A DNA stretch of 64,000 nucleotides from Roseburia sp. AF12-17LB (GCF_003479605.1 NZ_QUHR01000002.1:310001-374000); one strand, 5' to 3'; shown: positions 43,732 to 53,348, counted from the first letter of the stretch. Notes: generated from the letters alone by a model not told the origin. Numbers and translations are program-made.

Positions 43732-44454
43732 TTACTCTGTTTTCCCTGTTTCTTCTGTATCTTTTTTGTCTTCTGTACCACCGTTACCTTCTGTCTTATC
43801 ACCGTTTTCTCCTGCGGCAGCCTGTAACTGTTTCATTTTCTCTTCCAGTTTTACAAGTTTATCGATATCACTCTGTTTAATGAATGACTTCTGATAACTG
43901 GTCATGCTGTCATATGCTTTCCGAAGGTTGGTCAGTGTACCTGCATTATCCAGTGTAAGTTCATCTGCTGAAGGTAATGATGCAATTGCAAGTGAAAATG
44001 ATTTTGCAAGGCTGATTGCATCCATGTAACTGTCGTCCATAACAGAATATAAATCGTCAATGGAGTAAAGGTTGTTATTTACCATAAGATAAGTCTTATT
44101 GTTCTCATGGATTACACTGTCTACTGTTCCGGTAACATCGGATGTCTCGCCTGTTGCAGAAGATGTAACACGAAGTACTACCTGTTTTCCCACCAGTGAA
44201 TTTGCTTCCATCTCCTGTAAGGATGCCTGCATATTCTGGGTTTCCTCTAACTGTGAGAATGTTGCCAACTGTGAAATATACTCTGTATTATCTGTTGGTT
44301 CCAATGGATCCTGATATTTCATCTGTGCTACTAACAGTTGTAAAAACGCATCTTTATCCAGACTACCTCCGGATTTTTTGGAAGTAGAGGATGAGGAATT
44401 TGATTCTGCACTGGTATCCACAACCTCTCCATTTTTTATAAGCTGTGTTATCAT
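43732..44454 (-). CDS. flgD: Flagellar hook capping protein FlgD with extra C-terminal tail
   Basis: 240 residues. Residues 32-85 carry the FlgD cap signature (KDAFLQLLVAQMKYQDPLEP, then YISQLATFSQLEETQNM). A tudor/SH3-like segment follows (about 88-135). The end is unusual: about 156-211 reads LPSADELTLDNAGTLTNLRK and AYDSMTSYQKSFI, a helical repeat pattern known from extracellular Firmicutes proteins, followed by a G/T/E/K-rich tail. The usual FlgD Ig-like domain is not evident. Needed for hook polymerisation. Confidence 0.93.
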   Translation of the reverse strand: MITQLIKNGEVVDTSAESNSSSSTSKKSGGSLDKDAFLQLLVAQMKYQDPLEPTDNTEYISQLATFSQLEETQNMQASLQEMEANSLVGKQVVLRVTSSATGETSDVTGTVDSVIHENNKTYLMVNNNLYSIDDLYSVMDDSYMDAISLAKSFSLAIASLPSADELTLDNAGTLTNLRKAYDSMTSYQKSFIKQSDIDKLVKLEEKMKQLQAAAGENGDKTEGNGGTEDKKDTEETGKTE

Positions 44455-44467
44455 TTTGTGCTCCTTT

Positions 44468-45952
44468 CTACGCTGTTACATCCATGGTATTTCCATGGTC
44501 TTTCATAATCTGGGCTGCCAATGTTTCTTCTTCATTCATAAGCCCGGATAACTCGTCCAATTCTCCACGGAACAATCTTCTTCCGGCTGTTCTTCCAGAT
44601 TCTTCTCTCTGACTGCCCTGCTGTTCTTCTCCAGATGCATTCTGCTCCAAGTTCCGTTCAAATTCATGACTTGCTATTGTAACTTCGACTGCATCTACTT
44701 TGATTCCCTGCTGGTTTAAACTGGTTCGAAGGTCTGCAATCTGTGCTTCCAAAGCGGTCTTTACTGTTTCACTGCTTACTGCCAGTTCTGCAGTTATATT
44801 TCCTTCTTTGGTTGCTGCAATGTGTAAATATACTTTTCCGAGATTTTCCGGATTCAGCTGCATCTCAATGGATGAATTTTCTGGGGAGAGATTCACTTTT
44901 GCGAATTCTGTAATCTGGTTCATAATATCCTGCACATCAATGGTTGTACGGGATGCCACCTTATTTACCTCTTCCGGTGCTACAGTCTGCTGTTCTGCTC
45001 TTACCTGAAATTCCATATTCTGCGCATGTTCATTTACACTGCTCTCTTTCGTTTTCTGTGACTGGGCTGCTGGCTCGCCCATTTCACCGGACGCATTCTC
45101 TGATACATTGTTTTCAGTCTGTGCATCCTCTGACGCATTCACCTGAATTACCGGCGCTGCATCTTCTGTCTCTTCTTCCGGTTGTACATTCTGTGTTTCT
45201 TCTGTAGTATGGGTCATCTGAACTGTAGCTGCCATTACTGTTGTATCCTGTGTTTCCTGCGAAGCAATTGTCACATCAGTCTGTGGAACCATTTCCTGCA
45301 CGCCGCCATCTGCCATATCCACTGTTTCGTTAAAATCCGCTGTCAGTTCTGCCAACTGATTCTGTAATGCTACCCACTCATCCTTAGAAATTCCAAGTGT
45401 CTCACTTAAGCTCTGAACCAACTCATCTGTATTCTGCATAATATTTGTGAATTCTTCACTCATAAGCAGTGAACAGGCATCCTCAGTTCCTGTCAGTTGT
45501 GTCACAAGCTGTGAAAGGCTTGCCGGGTTCAGTAAATCCATCCACTGCAATCCCAGTATAGACATAGCATCTTCTACCTGCTCATCCGAAACGCCAAGTT
45601 CATCTTTCAGAATTTCTTTTACACCAGTTTCAAATGCATCCTTTGTGTCTTCCAGTTGATTCTGCAGCTCTTCCACTTTCTGTGTAGGAGAATTCTCCTT
45701 TACATTCAGTTTCTTTGCGCTGTCTGCTACAGCTGCCGGCTGTGTGGTTGTTGCTGCAGGTTCTTTTCCTACCGGATTTCCACTGGTAAGCTGCTGGTTT
45801 CCATAACCGGATGTTTTCTGTTCCATCACAGAAGCAAAGCTTGCCTGTGCAGTTGCACATAACCCTTTTTCCACAGTGCCCGTCACTTTGGAAAGTCCTG
45901 TGTCTAAAGTTCCAGGGGTTGATACCATTCCCGAAATCTTTGCACTCGTCAT
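44468..45952 (-). CDS. fliK: Flagellar hook-length control protein FliK
   Basis: 494 residues, mostly low-complexity T/Q/E-rich and probably disordered, as expected for the molecular ruler. The conserved C-terminal domain (about 370-450) is seen as IEMQLNPENLGKVYLHIAAT and TALEAQIADLRTSLNQQGIK, which binds FlhB to switch substrate. Located before flgD as in Bacillus. Confidence 0.93.
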   Translation of the reverse strand: MTSAKISGMVSTPGTLDTGLSKVTGTVEKGLCATAQASFASVMEQKTSGYGNQQLTSGNPVGKEPAATTTQPAAVADSAKKLNVKENSPTQKVEELQNQLEDTKDAFETGVKEILKDELGVSDEQVEDAMSILGLQWMDLLNPASLSQLVTQLTGTEDACSLLMSEEFTNIMQNTDELVQSLSETLGISKDEWVALQNQLAELTADFNETVDMADGGVQEMVPQTDVTIASQETQDTTVMAATVQMTHTTEETQNVQPEEETEDAAPVIQVNASEDAQTENNVSENASGEMGEPAAQSQKTKESSVNEHAQNMEFQVRAEQQTVAPEEVNKVASRTTIDVQDIMNQITEFAKVNLSPENSSIEMQLNPENLGKVYLHIAATKEGNITAELAVSSETVKTALEAQIADLRTSLNQQGIKVDAVEVTIASHEFERNLEQNASGEEQQGSQREESGRTAGRRLFRGELDELSGLMNEEETLAAQIMKDHGNTMDVTA

Positions 45953-45987
45953 GTATTCTTCCTCCTTTCTTCTTTATTCAATTTTAT

Positions 45988-46812
45988 TTATTCTGAAGGA
46001 TTCATGATTTCTGTCACCTTTGCGGCTGTATCAGAATTCATTTTCCCTAGAATATCAGCTCTTGACTGCGCATCCATATTTTCCAATATCTGTGCCACCA
46101 GATTCAGATTATCTGTCATGGTGTCAAATATGGCTGCTGCTTCCTTCGGTTTCATCTGGGAATAGCCCTTAACATAATCAGATATCTTACTGTCTGTCTG
46201 CTGCTGTTCCACTACCTGTTTATACAAAAGTTCCGCATTATCCGGATCAATGCTCTCATAATATTCCTTATATTGTTCTATATCGGGTGCCTGGTCCGAA
46301 AAAACAACCTCATTATAAAATTTTTCTTTTTCTTCTTCAAAAGCAGCCTCATTTGCTTCATATTCTTTCAGCTTCTGGGACTGTGCTTCCAAATCCGCGA
46401 TATAAGCACTGTTTTCACTGCTCCCCTGCTGTGCCTGTGCCAGTTCCTGCTCCAGTTCTTTTATGTAAGCTACCGCTTCATCCATGTTCTTATATGGATA
46501 ATCCTCTTCCGTAGAAAGATCGTCCTCAGAGTCCGGTAAAATCCGGTTGACATACGGAATATCTTTTAATAGTGGACGCATTACCGTAGAGCCAAATCCT
46601 CCAACATCCCATTTAATCAGCAGTGCCAGTATTGCCAGCCATACAATAATGATGACCAATGTTACCAGAGCAACTGCCAGTTTTGAAGAACTGCCTTCCT
46701 CTTCTTCTGTATTTTCCAAATCAGTTTCCATGTTCTTTGCAGCCTTTTTTTCTGCCTTCTTTCTTGCCTTCTCCGCTTTCTTTGCTGCTTTCTTATCCAT
46801 TTCTTCTGCCAT
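45988..46812 (-). CDS. ylxF: MotE/YlxF-like flagellar membrane protein
   Basis: 274 residues: a very basic N-terminus (K/A/E repeats), one transmembrane helix (about 44-69), a coiled coil (about 105-165), and a C-terminal MgtE-N-like domain (KPKEAAAIFDTMTDNLNLV and SRADILGKMNSDTAAKV). The family, called MotE or YlxF/FlbB, sits between fliJ and fliK in many bacteria and is thought to act with stator/hook assembly. The function in Clostridia is not well proven. Confidence 0.82.
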   Translation of the reverse strand: MAEEMDKKAAKKAEKARKKAEKKAAKNMETDLENTEEEEGSSSKLAVALVTLVIIIVWLAILALLIKWDVGGFGSTVMRPLLKDIPYVNRILPDSEDDLSTEEDYPYKNMDEAVAYIKELEQELAQAQQGSSENSAYIADLEAQSQKLKEYEANEAAFEEEKEKFYNEVVFSDQAPDIEQYKEYYESIDPDNAELLYKQVVEQQQTDSKISDYVKGYSQMKPKEAAAIFDTMTDNLNLVAQILENMDAQSRADILGKMNSDTAAKVTEIMNPSE

Positions 46813-46827
46813 CGTTACACCACCTGT

Positions 46828-47274
46828 CTATTTTTTCGGTCTGCCATAGCTATAGCTTACCAGTTCGTCTACTACCTTGTTATCTTCCTGCGCCAGTTGT
46901 TGTTTGAAATCTTCAAAATCCTTTTCCCGTAGTTTTTCCTGCGTCTTTCGCTCTTTCATAACTTCTTCCAGTTTCTGCCTGGCGGCTTCCACATTTTTCT
47001 CTGCTACCTGCACCTGCATCATCTGTCTTCGAATCAACACCTTCATGCTTTCAATTGCCTGTCTGCATTTTTTTATTTCCAGCAAATCTATTTTGCCTTC
47101 AACCAACTCTTTTGCCCGGTTATCATATGCATTCTTCCGCTCAAAGAGTTTTAAAAGCTTTGCCTCTTCTTCCCGGAGTGCTGCATTTGCCTGGCTGTAT
47201 GCAATCTTTGCCTGACTTTCCAGTTTTAATTTAATATCTAAAATATTCTGCATTCGGTAAATAAATTTTGCCAT
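46828..47274 (-). CDS. fliJ: Flagellar export chaperone FliJ
   Basis: 148-residue charged coiled coil with the FliJ start FIYRMQNILDIKLKLESQAK and repeated K/E/R heptads. Connects FliI to FlhA in the export ATPase complex. Between fliI (9-base gap) and ylxF (15-base gap). Confidence 0.93.
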   Translation of the reverse strand: MAKFIYRMQNILDIKLKLESQAKIAYSQANAALREEEAKLLKLFERKNAYDNRAKELVEGKIDLLEIKKCRQAIESMKVLIRRQMMQVQVAEKNVEAARQKLEEVMKERKTQEKLREKDFEDFKQQLAQEDNKVVDELVSYSYGRPKK

Positions 47275-47283
47275 ATCTCATTC

Positions 47284-48591
47284 CTACTTGAATACATCTT
47301 CCAACAATGTCAATTCTTCTTCAAATGTAAATTTTTCATCAGTCCTCTGACACAGAAACTCATTGACCGCTTTTATCTTAGAAACCGCATAATCAATTTC
47401 TTCATTGGAGCCGCTCTTATAAGCGCCAATATTAATCAAATCTTCTGCTTCCTGATAGGTTGCCAGTACATTTTTCAGCTTTCCTGCCACCGCCTTATGC
47501 TCCGCCGAAACAATGGAACTCATTACACGGGAAATACTCTGCAAAATATCGATTGCCGGATAATGATTCTTATGTCCTAATTTTCTGGATAACACAATAT
47601 GTCCATCCAGAATACTTCTTGCTGTATCGGTAATCGGCTCATTAAAATCGTCACCGTCTACCAGCACCGTATAAAGTCCGGTAATAGAACCTCTTTCTGC
47701 TGTTCCTGCCCGCTCTAATAATTTCGGCATTTCCGAATACACGCTTGGCGGATATCCACGGGTAACCGGTGGTTCCCCGGTAGCAAGTCCGATTTCTCTT
47801 TGTGCCATGGAGAATCGGGTCAGTGAATCCATCATCAGCAGTACATCTTTTCCCTGATCCCTGAAATATTCCGCTACAGCTGTTGCAGTTTTGGCTGCTT
47901 TATTACGAATCAATGCCGGTTTATCTGAAGTTGCCACAATTACCACCGAACGGCGCATACCTTCTTCGCCAAGGTCCCGTTCAATAAATTCTCTCACCTC
48001 TCTGCCCCGCTCTCCAATCAGGGCAATTACATTGATATCCGCTTTGGTATTTCTTGCAAACATACCAAGCAGGGTACTCTTACCAACTCCGGAACCCGCA
48101 AAAATTCCAATACGCTGTCCCTTTCCAATGGTAATTAATCCATCCACTGCTTTAACTCCCAGTGGTAATACCTCACTGATGATTTCACGCTTCATCGGAT
48201 CTGGTGGCGGGGCTTCAATCGGATATTCCTTATCGGTATGAATCTCATCCACATCTGTCGGTCGTCCAATTCCATCCAGAATATGGCCTAAAACCTCATC
48301 TCCCACCAAAACAGACAAAGGATGTCCCGTATTTGCTACGATACATCCAACACCCAGACCTTCAATACTGTCAAAAGGCATCAATAACAGCCGGTTATCC
48401 TTAAAACCGACTACCTCTGCCATGACATATTCTTTTTGCTCTCTATCCCGATATATTTTACACAAGTCATTCAGTTTTGCTTCCGGTCCGATAGATTCAA
48501 TGGTAAGACCTACTACCTTAGACACTCTTCCAAGGCAGGTATAATATGTCTTATCCGAAAGTAACTGATATTTTTCCAAATCACATGTCAC
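47284..48591 (-). CDS. fliI: Flagellum-specific ATPase FliI
   Basis: 435 residues, homologous to the F1 beta subunit. Walker A GIFAGSGVGKSTLLGMFA, Walker B VLLMMDSLTRF, and the motif EMPKLLERAGTAERGSITG are visible. The GTG at 48591 (GAGG eight bases before it) is preferred to an earlier GTG that overlaps fliH. Energises export. Confidence 0.97.
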   Translation of the reverse strand: MTCDLEKYQLLSDKTYYTCLGRVSKVVGLTIESIGPEAKLNDLCKIYRDREQKEYVMAEVVGFKDNRLLLMPFDSIEGLGVGCIVANTGHPLSVLVGDEVLGHILDGIGRPTDVDEIHTDKEYPIEAPPPDPMKREIISEVLPLGVKAVDGLITIGKGQRIGIFAGSGVGKSTLLGMFARNTKADINVIALIGERGREVREFIERDLGEEGMRRSVVIVATSDKPALIRNKAAKTATAVAEYFRDQGKDVLLMMDSLTRFSMAQREIGLATGEPPVTRGYPPSVYSEMPKLLERAGTAERGSITGLYTVLVDGDDFNEPITDTARSILDGHIVLSRKLGHKNHYPAIDILQSISRVMSSIVSAEHKAVAGKLKNVLATYQEAEDLINIGAYKSGSNEEIDYAVSKIKAVNEFLCQRTDEKFTFEEELTLLEDVFK

Positions 48592-48601
48592 TCTTTTTTC
48601 C

Positions 48602-49393
48602 TCACATACACAATGACTGTATATCACGAATCAGATTATCCAGCTGTACATCCATTCCACACTCAAACACTCCTGTATCTGTCTCTATGATACATTCTCC
48701 TTCAGTCATGGAATGAATGGTAACTAAATCCAAAGTTGCATTCTGTCCCACGCATTCTAACAGCTCCTGTTTATGTTCTTCCAGATATGCTGCCTGTTTC
48801 GGACCTGCTTTGATTGTAAATTCTTTCGGTCCGTCAATGGATTCCATTGCCCGTTTTACAAGATAAAGTACAATCTCATCCTTATCATGGAACTGCACAT
48901 GGAAAACATGGGAAACCACATCTGTAATTGTATGTACAAGCTTCGGTTCCAGTTCCCGCATCTGTTCCAGATAAGAATCCTGCAGCTGCTGTTCCCTTTT
49001 TCCAATGCTCTCTAACTTTGCATCATAAACCGCAGCACCTTCCTGCATTCCCTGTTCCAAACCTTCTGCCTGTCCCTGTTCCTGTGCCTGCTTACGAATT
49101 TCGTCTGCTTCCTCCCGGGCTGCTTTTCGGATTTCGTCTGCTTCGGCATTTGCCTGTGCTAAAATTTCTTCTGCTTTTTCCTTTGCCTCTGCTTCATAAT
49201 CAATTGTTTCCACCTGCGGTGCAGCAATTCCTTCTACAAATCCACCTGACTCTGCCTGTGGCTGTTCCGGTTCTCTTGTCTTTGCAAGAGCCCGGGACTG
49301 TTCTTCTAAAATACGATACGCCAGCGTATTGGAATTAATCACGCGGCTCTCAGATTCATTCGTGATAAAACGCTGTTTATATAAATTAGACAA
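48602..49393 (-). CDS. fliH: Flagellar assembly protein FliH
   Basis: About 263 residues: an N-terminal segment, a long charged helix (about 70-120, alternating E, A, K and R), and a C-terminal FliH domain (FTIKAGPKQAAYLEEHKQEL, CIIETDTGVFECGMDVQLDN). Regulates FliI. The TTG at 49393 is the likely start because the GGAGGTGA Shine-Dalgarno is eight bases before it; an ATG three codons earlier overlaps that site. The gene overlaps fliG by eight bases. Confidence 0.92.
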   Translation of the reverse strand: MSNLYKQRFITNESESRVINSNTLAYRILEEQSRALAKTREPEQPQAESGGFVEGIAAPQVETIDYEAEAKEKAEEILAQANAEADEIRKAAREEADEIRKQAQEQGQAEGLEQGMQEGAAVYDAKLESIGKREQQLQDSYLEQMRELEPKLVHTITDVVSHVFHVQFHDKDEIVLYLVKRAMESIDGPKEFTIKAGPKQAAYLEEHKQELLECVGQNATLDLVTIHSMTEGECIIETDTGVFECGMDVQLDNLIRDIQSLCM

Positions 49394-50393
49394 TAATCTC
49401 ATCACCTCCGCCACGGGAAATTACAATTTCTGCGGAGTCTTCCAGTTTACGAATAATACCAACAATCTTCTGCTGTGCTTCTTCTACATCCTTCATTCTT
49501 ACCGGACCCATGAATTCCATATCTTCACGAATCATGGCAGCAAGACGTTTGGACAGGTTCTTAAAGATAACATTCTGAACCTCTTCGTTGGCACCCTTCA
49601 GTGCAACAGCAAGGTCATTGTTGTCCACATCACGCAGCACACGCTGGATTGCACGGTCGTCCAGCAACAGGATGTCTTCGAACACAAACATCTTCTTGCG
49701 GATTTCGTCTGCAAGTTCCGGCTCTTCGATTTCTAAGGATTCCATAATATGTTTCTCTGTTCCACGGTCTACCGTATTCAAAATACCAACGATAGCATCT
49801 ACACCACCCACAATTGTGTAATCCTGATTGATCAGGGAAGAAAGTTTTCTCTCTAACACACGCTCTACCTCTTTGATTACATCTGGTGAAGTCCTGTCCA
49901 TCTTGGCAATACGTTTTGCAACATCTGCCTGTTTCTCCGGTGTCAGGGCTCCTAAAATCATTGCAGACTGTGCCGGTGACAGATATGACAAAATCATGGC
50001 TATGGTCTGTGGATGCTCGTCCTGAATAAAGTTCAACACCTGACTTGGATCTGTCTTTCGTACAAATTCGAACGGACGAACCTGAAGGGATGCTGTCAGT
50101 TTTGTAATAACCTCCTGTGCCTTGTCGCTGCCTAATGCCTTATCCAGGAGTTCTTTGGCATAGCCAATACCACCTTCTGCAATATACTGCTGTGCAAGGC
50201 ATACCTGATAGAATTCGTTTAATACGCTTTCTTTGGTCTGTGGTGACACACTTCTGGTATTTGCAATCTCCAGTGTCAGTTCTTCTATTTCATCTTCTTT
50301 TAAATGTTTGAAAATACTGGCCGACTTCTCCGGTCCTAATGCTATCAGCAATATCGCCGCTTTCTGAATGCCATTATATTCTTCTGTTCCCAT
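49386..50393 (-). CDS. fliG: Flagellar motor switch protein FliG
   Basis: 335 residues. N-terminal FliF-binding domain (KAAILLIALGPEKSASIFKH), central EHPQ motif (FIQDEHPQTIAMILSYLSP) and C-terminal torque helix with charged residues (ALKGANEEVQNVIFKNLSKR). Interacts with MotA. Stop of fliF and start of fliG are adjacent. Confidence 0.98.
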   Translation of the reverse strand: MGTEEYNGIQKAAILLIALGPEKSASIFKHLKEDEIEELTLEIANTRSVSPQTKESVLNEFYQVCLAQQYIAEGGIGYAKELLDKALGSDKAQEVITKLTASLQVRPFEFVRKTDPSQVLNFIQDEHPQTIAMILSYLSPAQSAMILGALTPEKQADVAKRIAKMDRTSPDVIKEVERVLERKLSSLINQDYTIVGGVDAIVGILNTVDRGTEKHIMESLEIEEPELADEIRKKMFVFEDILLLDDRAIQRVLRDVDNNDLAVALKGANEEVQNVIFKNLSKRLAAMIREDMEFMGPVRMKDVEEAQQKIVGIIRKLEDSAEIVISRGGGDEIIV

Positions 50394-52001
50394 TTATTCC
50401 CACTCCTCATTCAGCCAGTTACGAAGCAACGACGCAACAGCCTCCGGATTTTCATCTACGAATTTTTCAATCAGGACACGAATCTCTGACTTCTCATTGT
50501 AACCAATATCTTCCAAATCTTCCTGTTCTGCCTGCTTGGTTGTCTCAAGCAACGATTCTACAGAAAGCTCCGGTTCAATTTCAGTTTCTTTTTCTTTTCT
50601 GGTACTGCGGAATACCACATATCCTAACAGTGCAAAAATCAGAACCGCAAGAATAATCTGCAGGTAATCCTGAAAGCCCCTGCCGCTGCCCTTAGAATAT
50701 TCAAACATCGGAATATCATAGCTGACAATCGAAATATTAGATGCCGGGATACCGGTTGCATTGGATACCATAGTATAAAGATCCTGATCTACCGTTCCCT
50801 TTACCCGGTTGTTATTCTGTGTTACAAATTCATCAAAGGTCATATTGTCCAGAGTACCATCTGCTTTTAAGGTATCCTCATTATAAGTCACATAACGGGC
50901 TACCGTTACAGATATGGATGACTGGTCATATTCTATATCTCCTACAGAGCCAATGGTCTGGGTGTTCTTTTCATCCAGTGCACGGTCAATGGAATCATCT
51001 GTAATAGAGCTTTCTGATGTGCTTCCATCCGGAAGTACATAAGTTGTTCCATCTCCATTAGAGTCTGTTCCCGGTGTTCCCGACGTACCACCGGTTGAGT
51101 CTGACTGATAACGGTCCTCATGGGTAATCAGTCCTTCATCCCTGTCTCCCTGCGCAGAATAATTTGTCTCATTAGTCGTAACCTGATCAAAATTCAGCTT
51201 TAAATTTAATCCTACATCAATCGTATCATAAAGGTCTGTTCCCTTAATCACATCTGTAACAGCCTTCTTCACCTGTGTTTCTTTCTTTGTCTGATAACTG
51301 AGCTGTGTGCTGGCAGTTCCGATTGCTGTACTCTCTTCTCCACCCGCAAATAAAAGGTTGGAATTAGAGTCAATAATCGTAATATTATCCGTGGAAGAAT
51401 TGCCAATCTCAGTTGCTATATATCTTGCTAAAGATGCCGCCTGGTCTTCGGACATCTCTCCGTTCAGTTCCAGCTTAACGCTGGCATAGGACTCCTGATT
51501 TCTTGTAACTAAGGTTCCATCATCTTCCGGAATATTTAAGTTAACATCTGCCGACTTAATCAAATCCATATTTTCCAGTTCTTTTGCAAATTTATCTTCC
51601 AAAAAAACCTGATACCGTTTACTCTTATCAGCTTCCGTTGTGCTGATACTGCCGCTTAATGCATCATCAATGGTAAATCCGTTGGTCGGAATACTGTTTG
51701 AACCAAGCAAAATATTTGCATCTGCCTGATTCTTTGCATTTACCGAAAAAGTCATTCCATCAGAAGAAACCTCATAATCTATGCTGTTTCCATCCAAAAG
51801 GTCTTTTACAGACGATGCCTGCGTTGCATCCTCACAGGTTATCAGCTGAACCATCGTAGGTTTCGTCATCACGACAGCCAGTATCACCAATGCAAGAATT
51901 ACTACAGCCGTAATACTGATAAGAAGCGTCTTCTGCTTTGTTGTAAACTTCAGCCACCACTCTTTTATTTTTTCTAATATTGCTTTCAATCTGTCTGGCA
52001 T
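50394..52001 (-). CDS. fliF: Flagellar MS-ring protein FliF
   Basis: 535 residues: first transmembrane helix at about 27-46, a large ring-forming region with QEDKRYQVFLEDKFAKELE-like YscJ domain near 126-230, a low-complexity S/T/G/D stretch (about 310-340), a second membrane helix near 450-470, and a C-terminal FliG-binding tail (VASLLRNWLNEE). Start ATG follows the fliE gap by 21 bases. Confidence 0.97.
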   Translation of the reverse strand: MPDRLKAILEKIKEWWLKFTTKQKTLLISITAVVILALVILAVVMTKPTMVQLITCEDATQASSVKDLLDGNSIDYEVSSDGMTFSVNAKNQADANILLGSNSIPTNGFTIDDALSGSISTTEADKSKRYQVFLEDKFAKELENMDLIKSADVNLNIPEDDGTLVTRNQESYASVKLELNGEMSEDQAASLARYIATEIGNSSTDNITIIDSNSNLLFAGGEESTAIGTASTQLSYQTKKETQVKKAVTDVIKGTDLYDTIDVGLNLKLNFDQVTTNETNYSAQGDRDEGLITHEDRYQSDSTGGTSGTPGTDSNGDGTTYVLPDGSTSESSITDDSIDRALDEKNTQTIGSVGDIEYDQSSISVTVARYVTYNEDTLKADGTLDNMTFDEFVTQNNNRVKGTVDQDLYTMVSNATGIPASNISIVSYDIPMFEYSKGSGRGFQDYLQIILAVLIFALLGYVVFRSTRKEKETEIEPELSVESLLETTKQAEQEDLEDIGYNEKSEIRVLIEKFVDENPEAVASLLRNWLNEEWE

Positions 52002-52022
52002 AATCTACTCATCCTACCTATA

Positions 52023-52334
52023 CTAAATCTGCATGTTCATAATTTCTTTATAAGCATCTATTACTTTATCCCTTACTGCAACTGTATACGATAATGCAAT
52101 GTTTGCCTTTTCCTGCGCCACAAGCAATTCATGGGTATTGGTTGATTCTCCCAATGCAAATTTAATTTCCTCTTCCTCTGCATTGTTCTGATAATTATTT
52201 GTTTCCTTCACCATGTTCATTGCCGTTGCAAGAATATTATCAAAGCTTTCCGCACTGTTTGACTGCTGTGTTGCAGCTGCATTCTGTGTATTAAAAACAT
52301 CTGACGAAACTCCTGTTAATACATTAACATTCAT
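52023..52334 (-). CDS. fliE: Flagellar hook-basal body protein FliE
   Basis: 103 residues. The C-terminal NTHELLVAQEKANIALSYTV with AVRDKVIDAYKEIMNMQI is the FliE core that links the MS ring to the rod. Small and helical. Located between flgC and fliF, the standard place. Confidence 0.96.
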   Translation of the reverse strand: MNVNVLTGVSSDVFNTQNAAATQQSNSAESFDNILATAMNMVKETNNYQNNAEEEEIKFALGESTNTHELLVAQEKANIALSYTVAVRDKVIDAYKEIMNMQI

Positions 52335-52361
52335 CGTTTATCTCACCTTTCCAAATATCTT

Positions 52362-52805
52362 TTATAATTTACCAATCTGTAATCCTGCCTGTGCAATCTG
52401 TTTGCTTGCATCAAAAGCTGTTACGTTCGCCTCATATGCTCTGCTGGCATCAATAAGATTCGTCATTTCTGTTACTATATTCACATTCGGATATGACACA
52501 TAACCATTTTCATCCGCATCTGGATTGGATGGGTCATATTCCATAGTAAAATCAGTAGAATAATCTTCTGTCACTGAAGAAACCTTTACTCCGTTTCCCA
52601 CATAGCCTTCCCGGGAATCAGAAAGCACTTTGCTGAACGGAGTTACACCTTTTTCCGAAAAAGTTACAATTTTTCTGCGGTATGGTGTTCCATTCTCTGT
52701 ACTGGTTGTATTTACATTTGCTACGTTCTCAGAAATGGTATCCATACGAAAACGCTGCGCCGTCATACCGGACGCACTGATATCAAACGACTGAAATAAT
52801 GCCAT
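52362..52805 (-). CDS. flgC: Flagellar basal-body rod protein FlgC
   Basis: 147 residues: N-terminal FDISASGMTAQRFRMDTISE then NVANVNTT, the rod signature; C-terminal NIVTEMTNLIDASRAYEANV, typical of FlgC. Proximal rod component. Upstream of fliE in transcription order flgB-flgC-fliE. Confidence 0.98.
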   Translation of the reverse strand: MALFQSFDISASGMTAQRFRMDTISENVANVNTTSTENGTPYRRKIVTFSEKGVTPFSKVLSDSREGYVGNGVKVSSVTEDYSTDFTMEYDPSNPDADENGYVSYPNVNIVTEMTNLIDASRAYEANVTAFDASKQIAQAGLQIGKL

Positions 52806-52827
52806 TCTTTATTCCTCCCACACAATT

Positions 52828-53217
52828 TTATTTAATAACGGTTTTATACCGTGATATTTCCTGACTGATACTGTTGGTCAATCCCAGATAACGGATTGTT
52901 TCTGAGGCAAGCTCTACATTCTCCTGCTCCGGGTCAACATTGTTGCCGTCCAGACGGTAAGAATAAGAGGCATTGTCGATATATGTCTTTGCATTCAGAT
53001 GGTCCATATGGATATTTGCCACCTTGTCATCCAGTGAAACATATTTGCTTTTGCCCAGTTCGGATTCCAATGTACTTTCAAAATCCAAATCCCGGCGTTT
53101 ATATCCAGGTGTATCAGCATTTGCAATATTATTTGATATTAACTGTTCTCTTTCCCAGCTCGCACTTGCGGCCTTATTCAGCACATTCATATAGTCAAAC
53201 GCATTTGAACTTATCAT
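52828..53217 (-). CDS. flgB: Flagellar basal-body rod protein FlgB
   Basis: 129 residues. QLISNNIANADTPGYKRRDL near residue 26 is the rod motif, and the C-terminal ENVELASETIRYLGLTNSIS completes the coiled core. First gene of the fla/che superoperon; GGAGG before ATG. A promoter lies 45-70 bases upstream. Confidence 0.98.
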   Translation of the reverse strand: MISSNAFDYMNVLNKAASASWEREQLISNNIANADTPGYKRRDLDFESTLESELGKSKYVSLDDKVANIHMDHLNAKTYIDNASYSYRLDGNNVDPEQENVELASETIRYLGLTNSISQEISRYKTVIK

Positions 53218-53261
53218 ACTGCACCTCCATAGTTATCCATATTGTTATCGCATCATATTTT

Positions 53262-53289
53262 ATTATAAATAATCTTGTAAAAAACACAA
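53262..53289 (-). promoter_or_regulatory. Probable promoter of the fla/che superoperon
   Basis: TTGTGT (53289-53284), 16-base spacer, perfect TATAAT (53267-53262) on the minus strand, 45 bases before the flgB start. The -35 is weak (three of six), which could mean an activator is needed. A short CTTGT/ACAAG inverted repeat overlaps the -35 (53276-53292 area) and may be an operator. Confidence 0.5.
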
Positions 53290-53348
53290 GTATTTTTTTC
53301 TTATTTTTACATTATCTAGTGTTTTTTTCCAATTGGCCACACAATATA

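Noticed and set aside
53238..53270. Possible sigma-28 promoter (TGCGATAA near 53245) before flgB
   Set aside because: Only six of eight -10 bases match and no TAAA lies 15 bases upstream. The sigma-A-like TATAAT site fits better.
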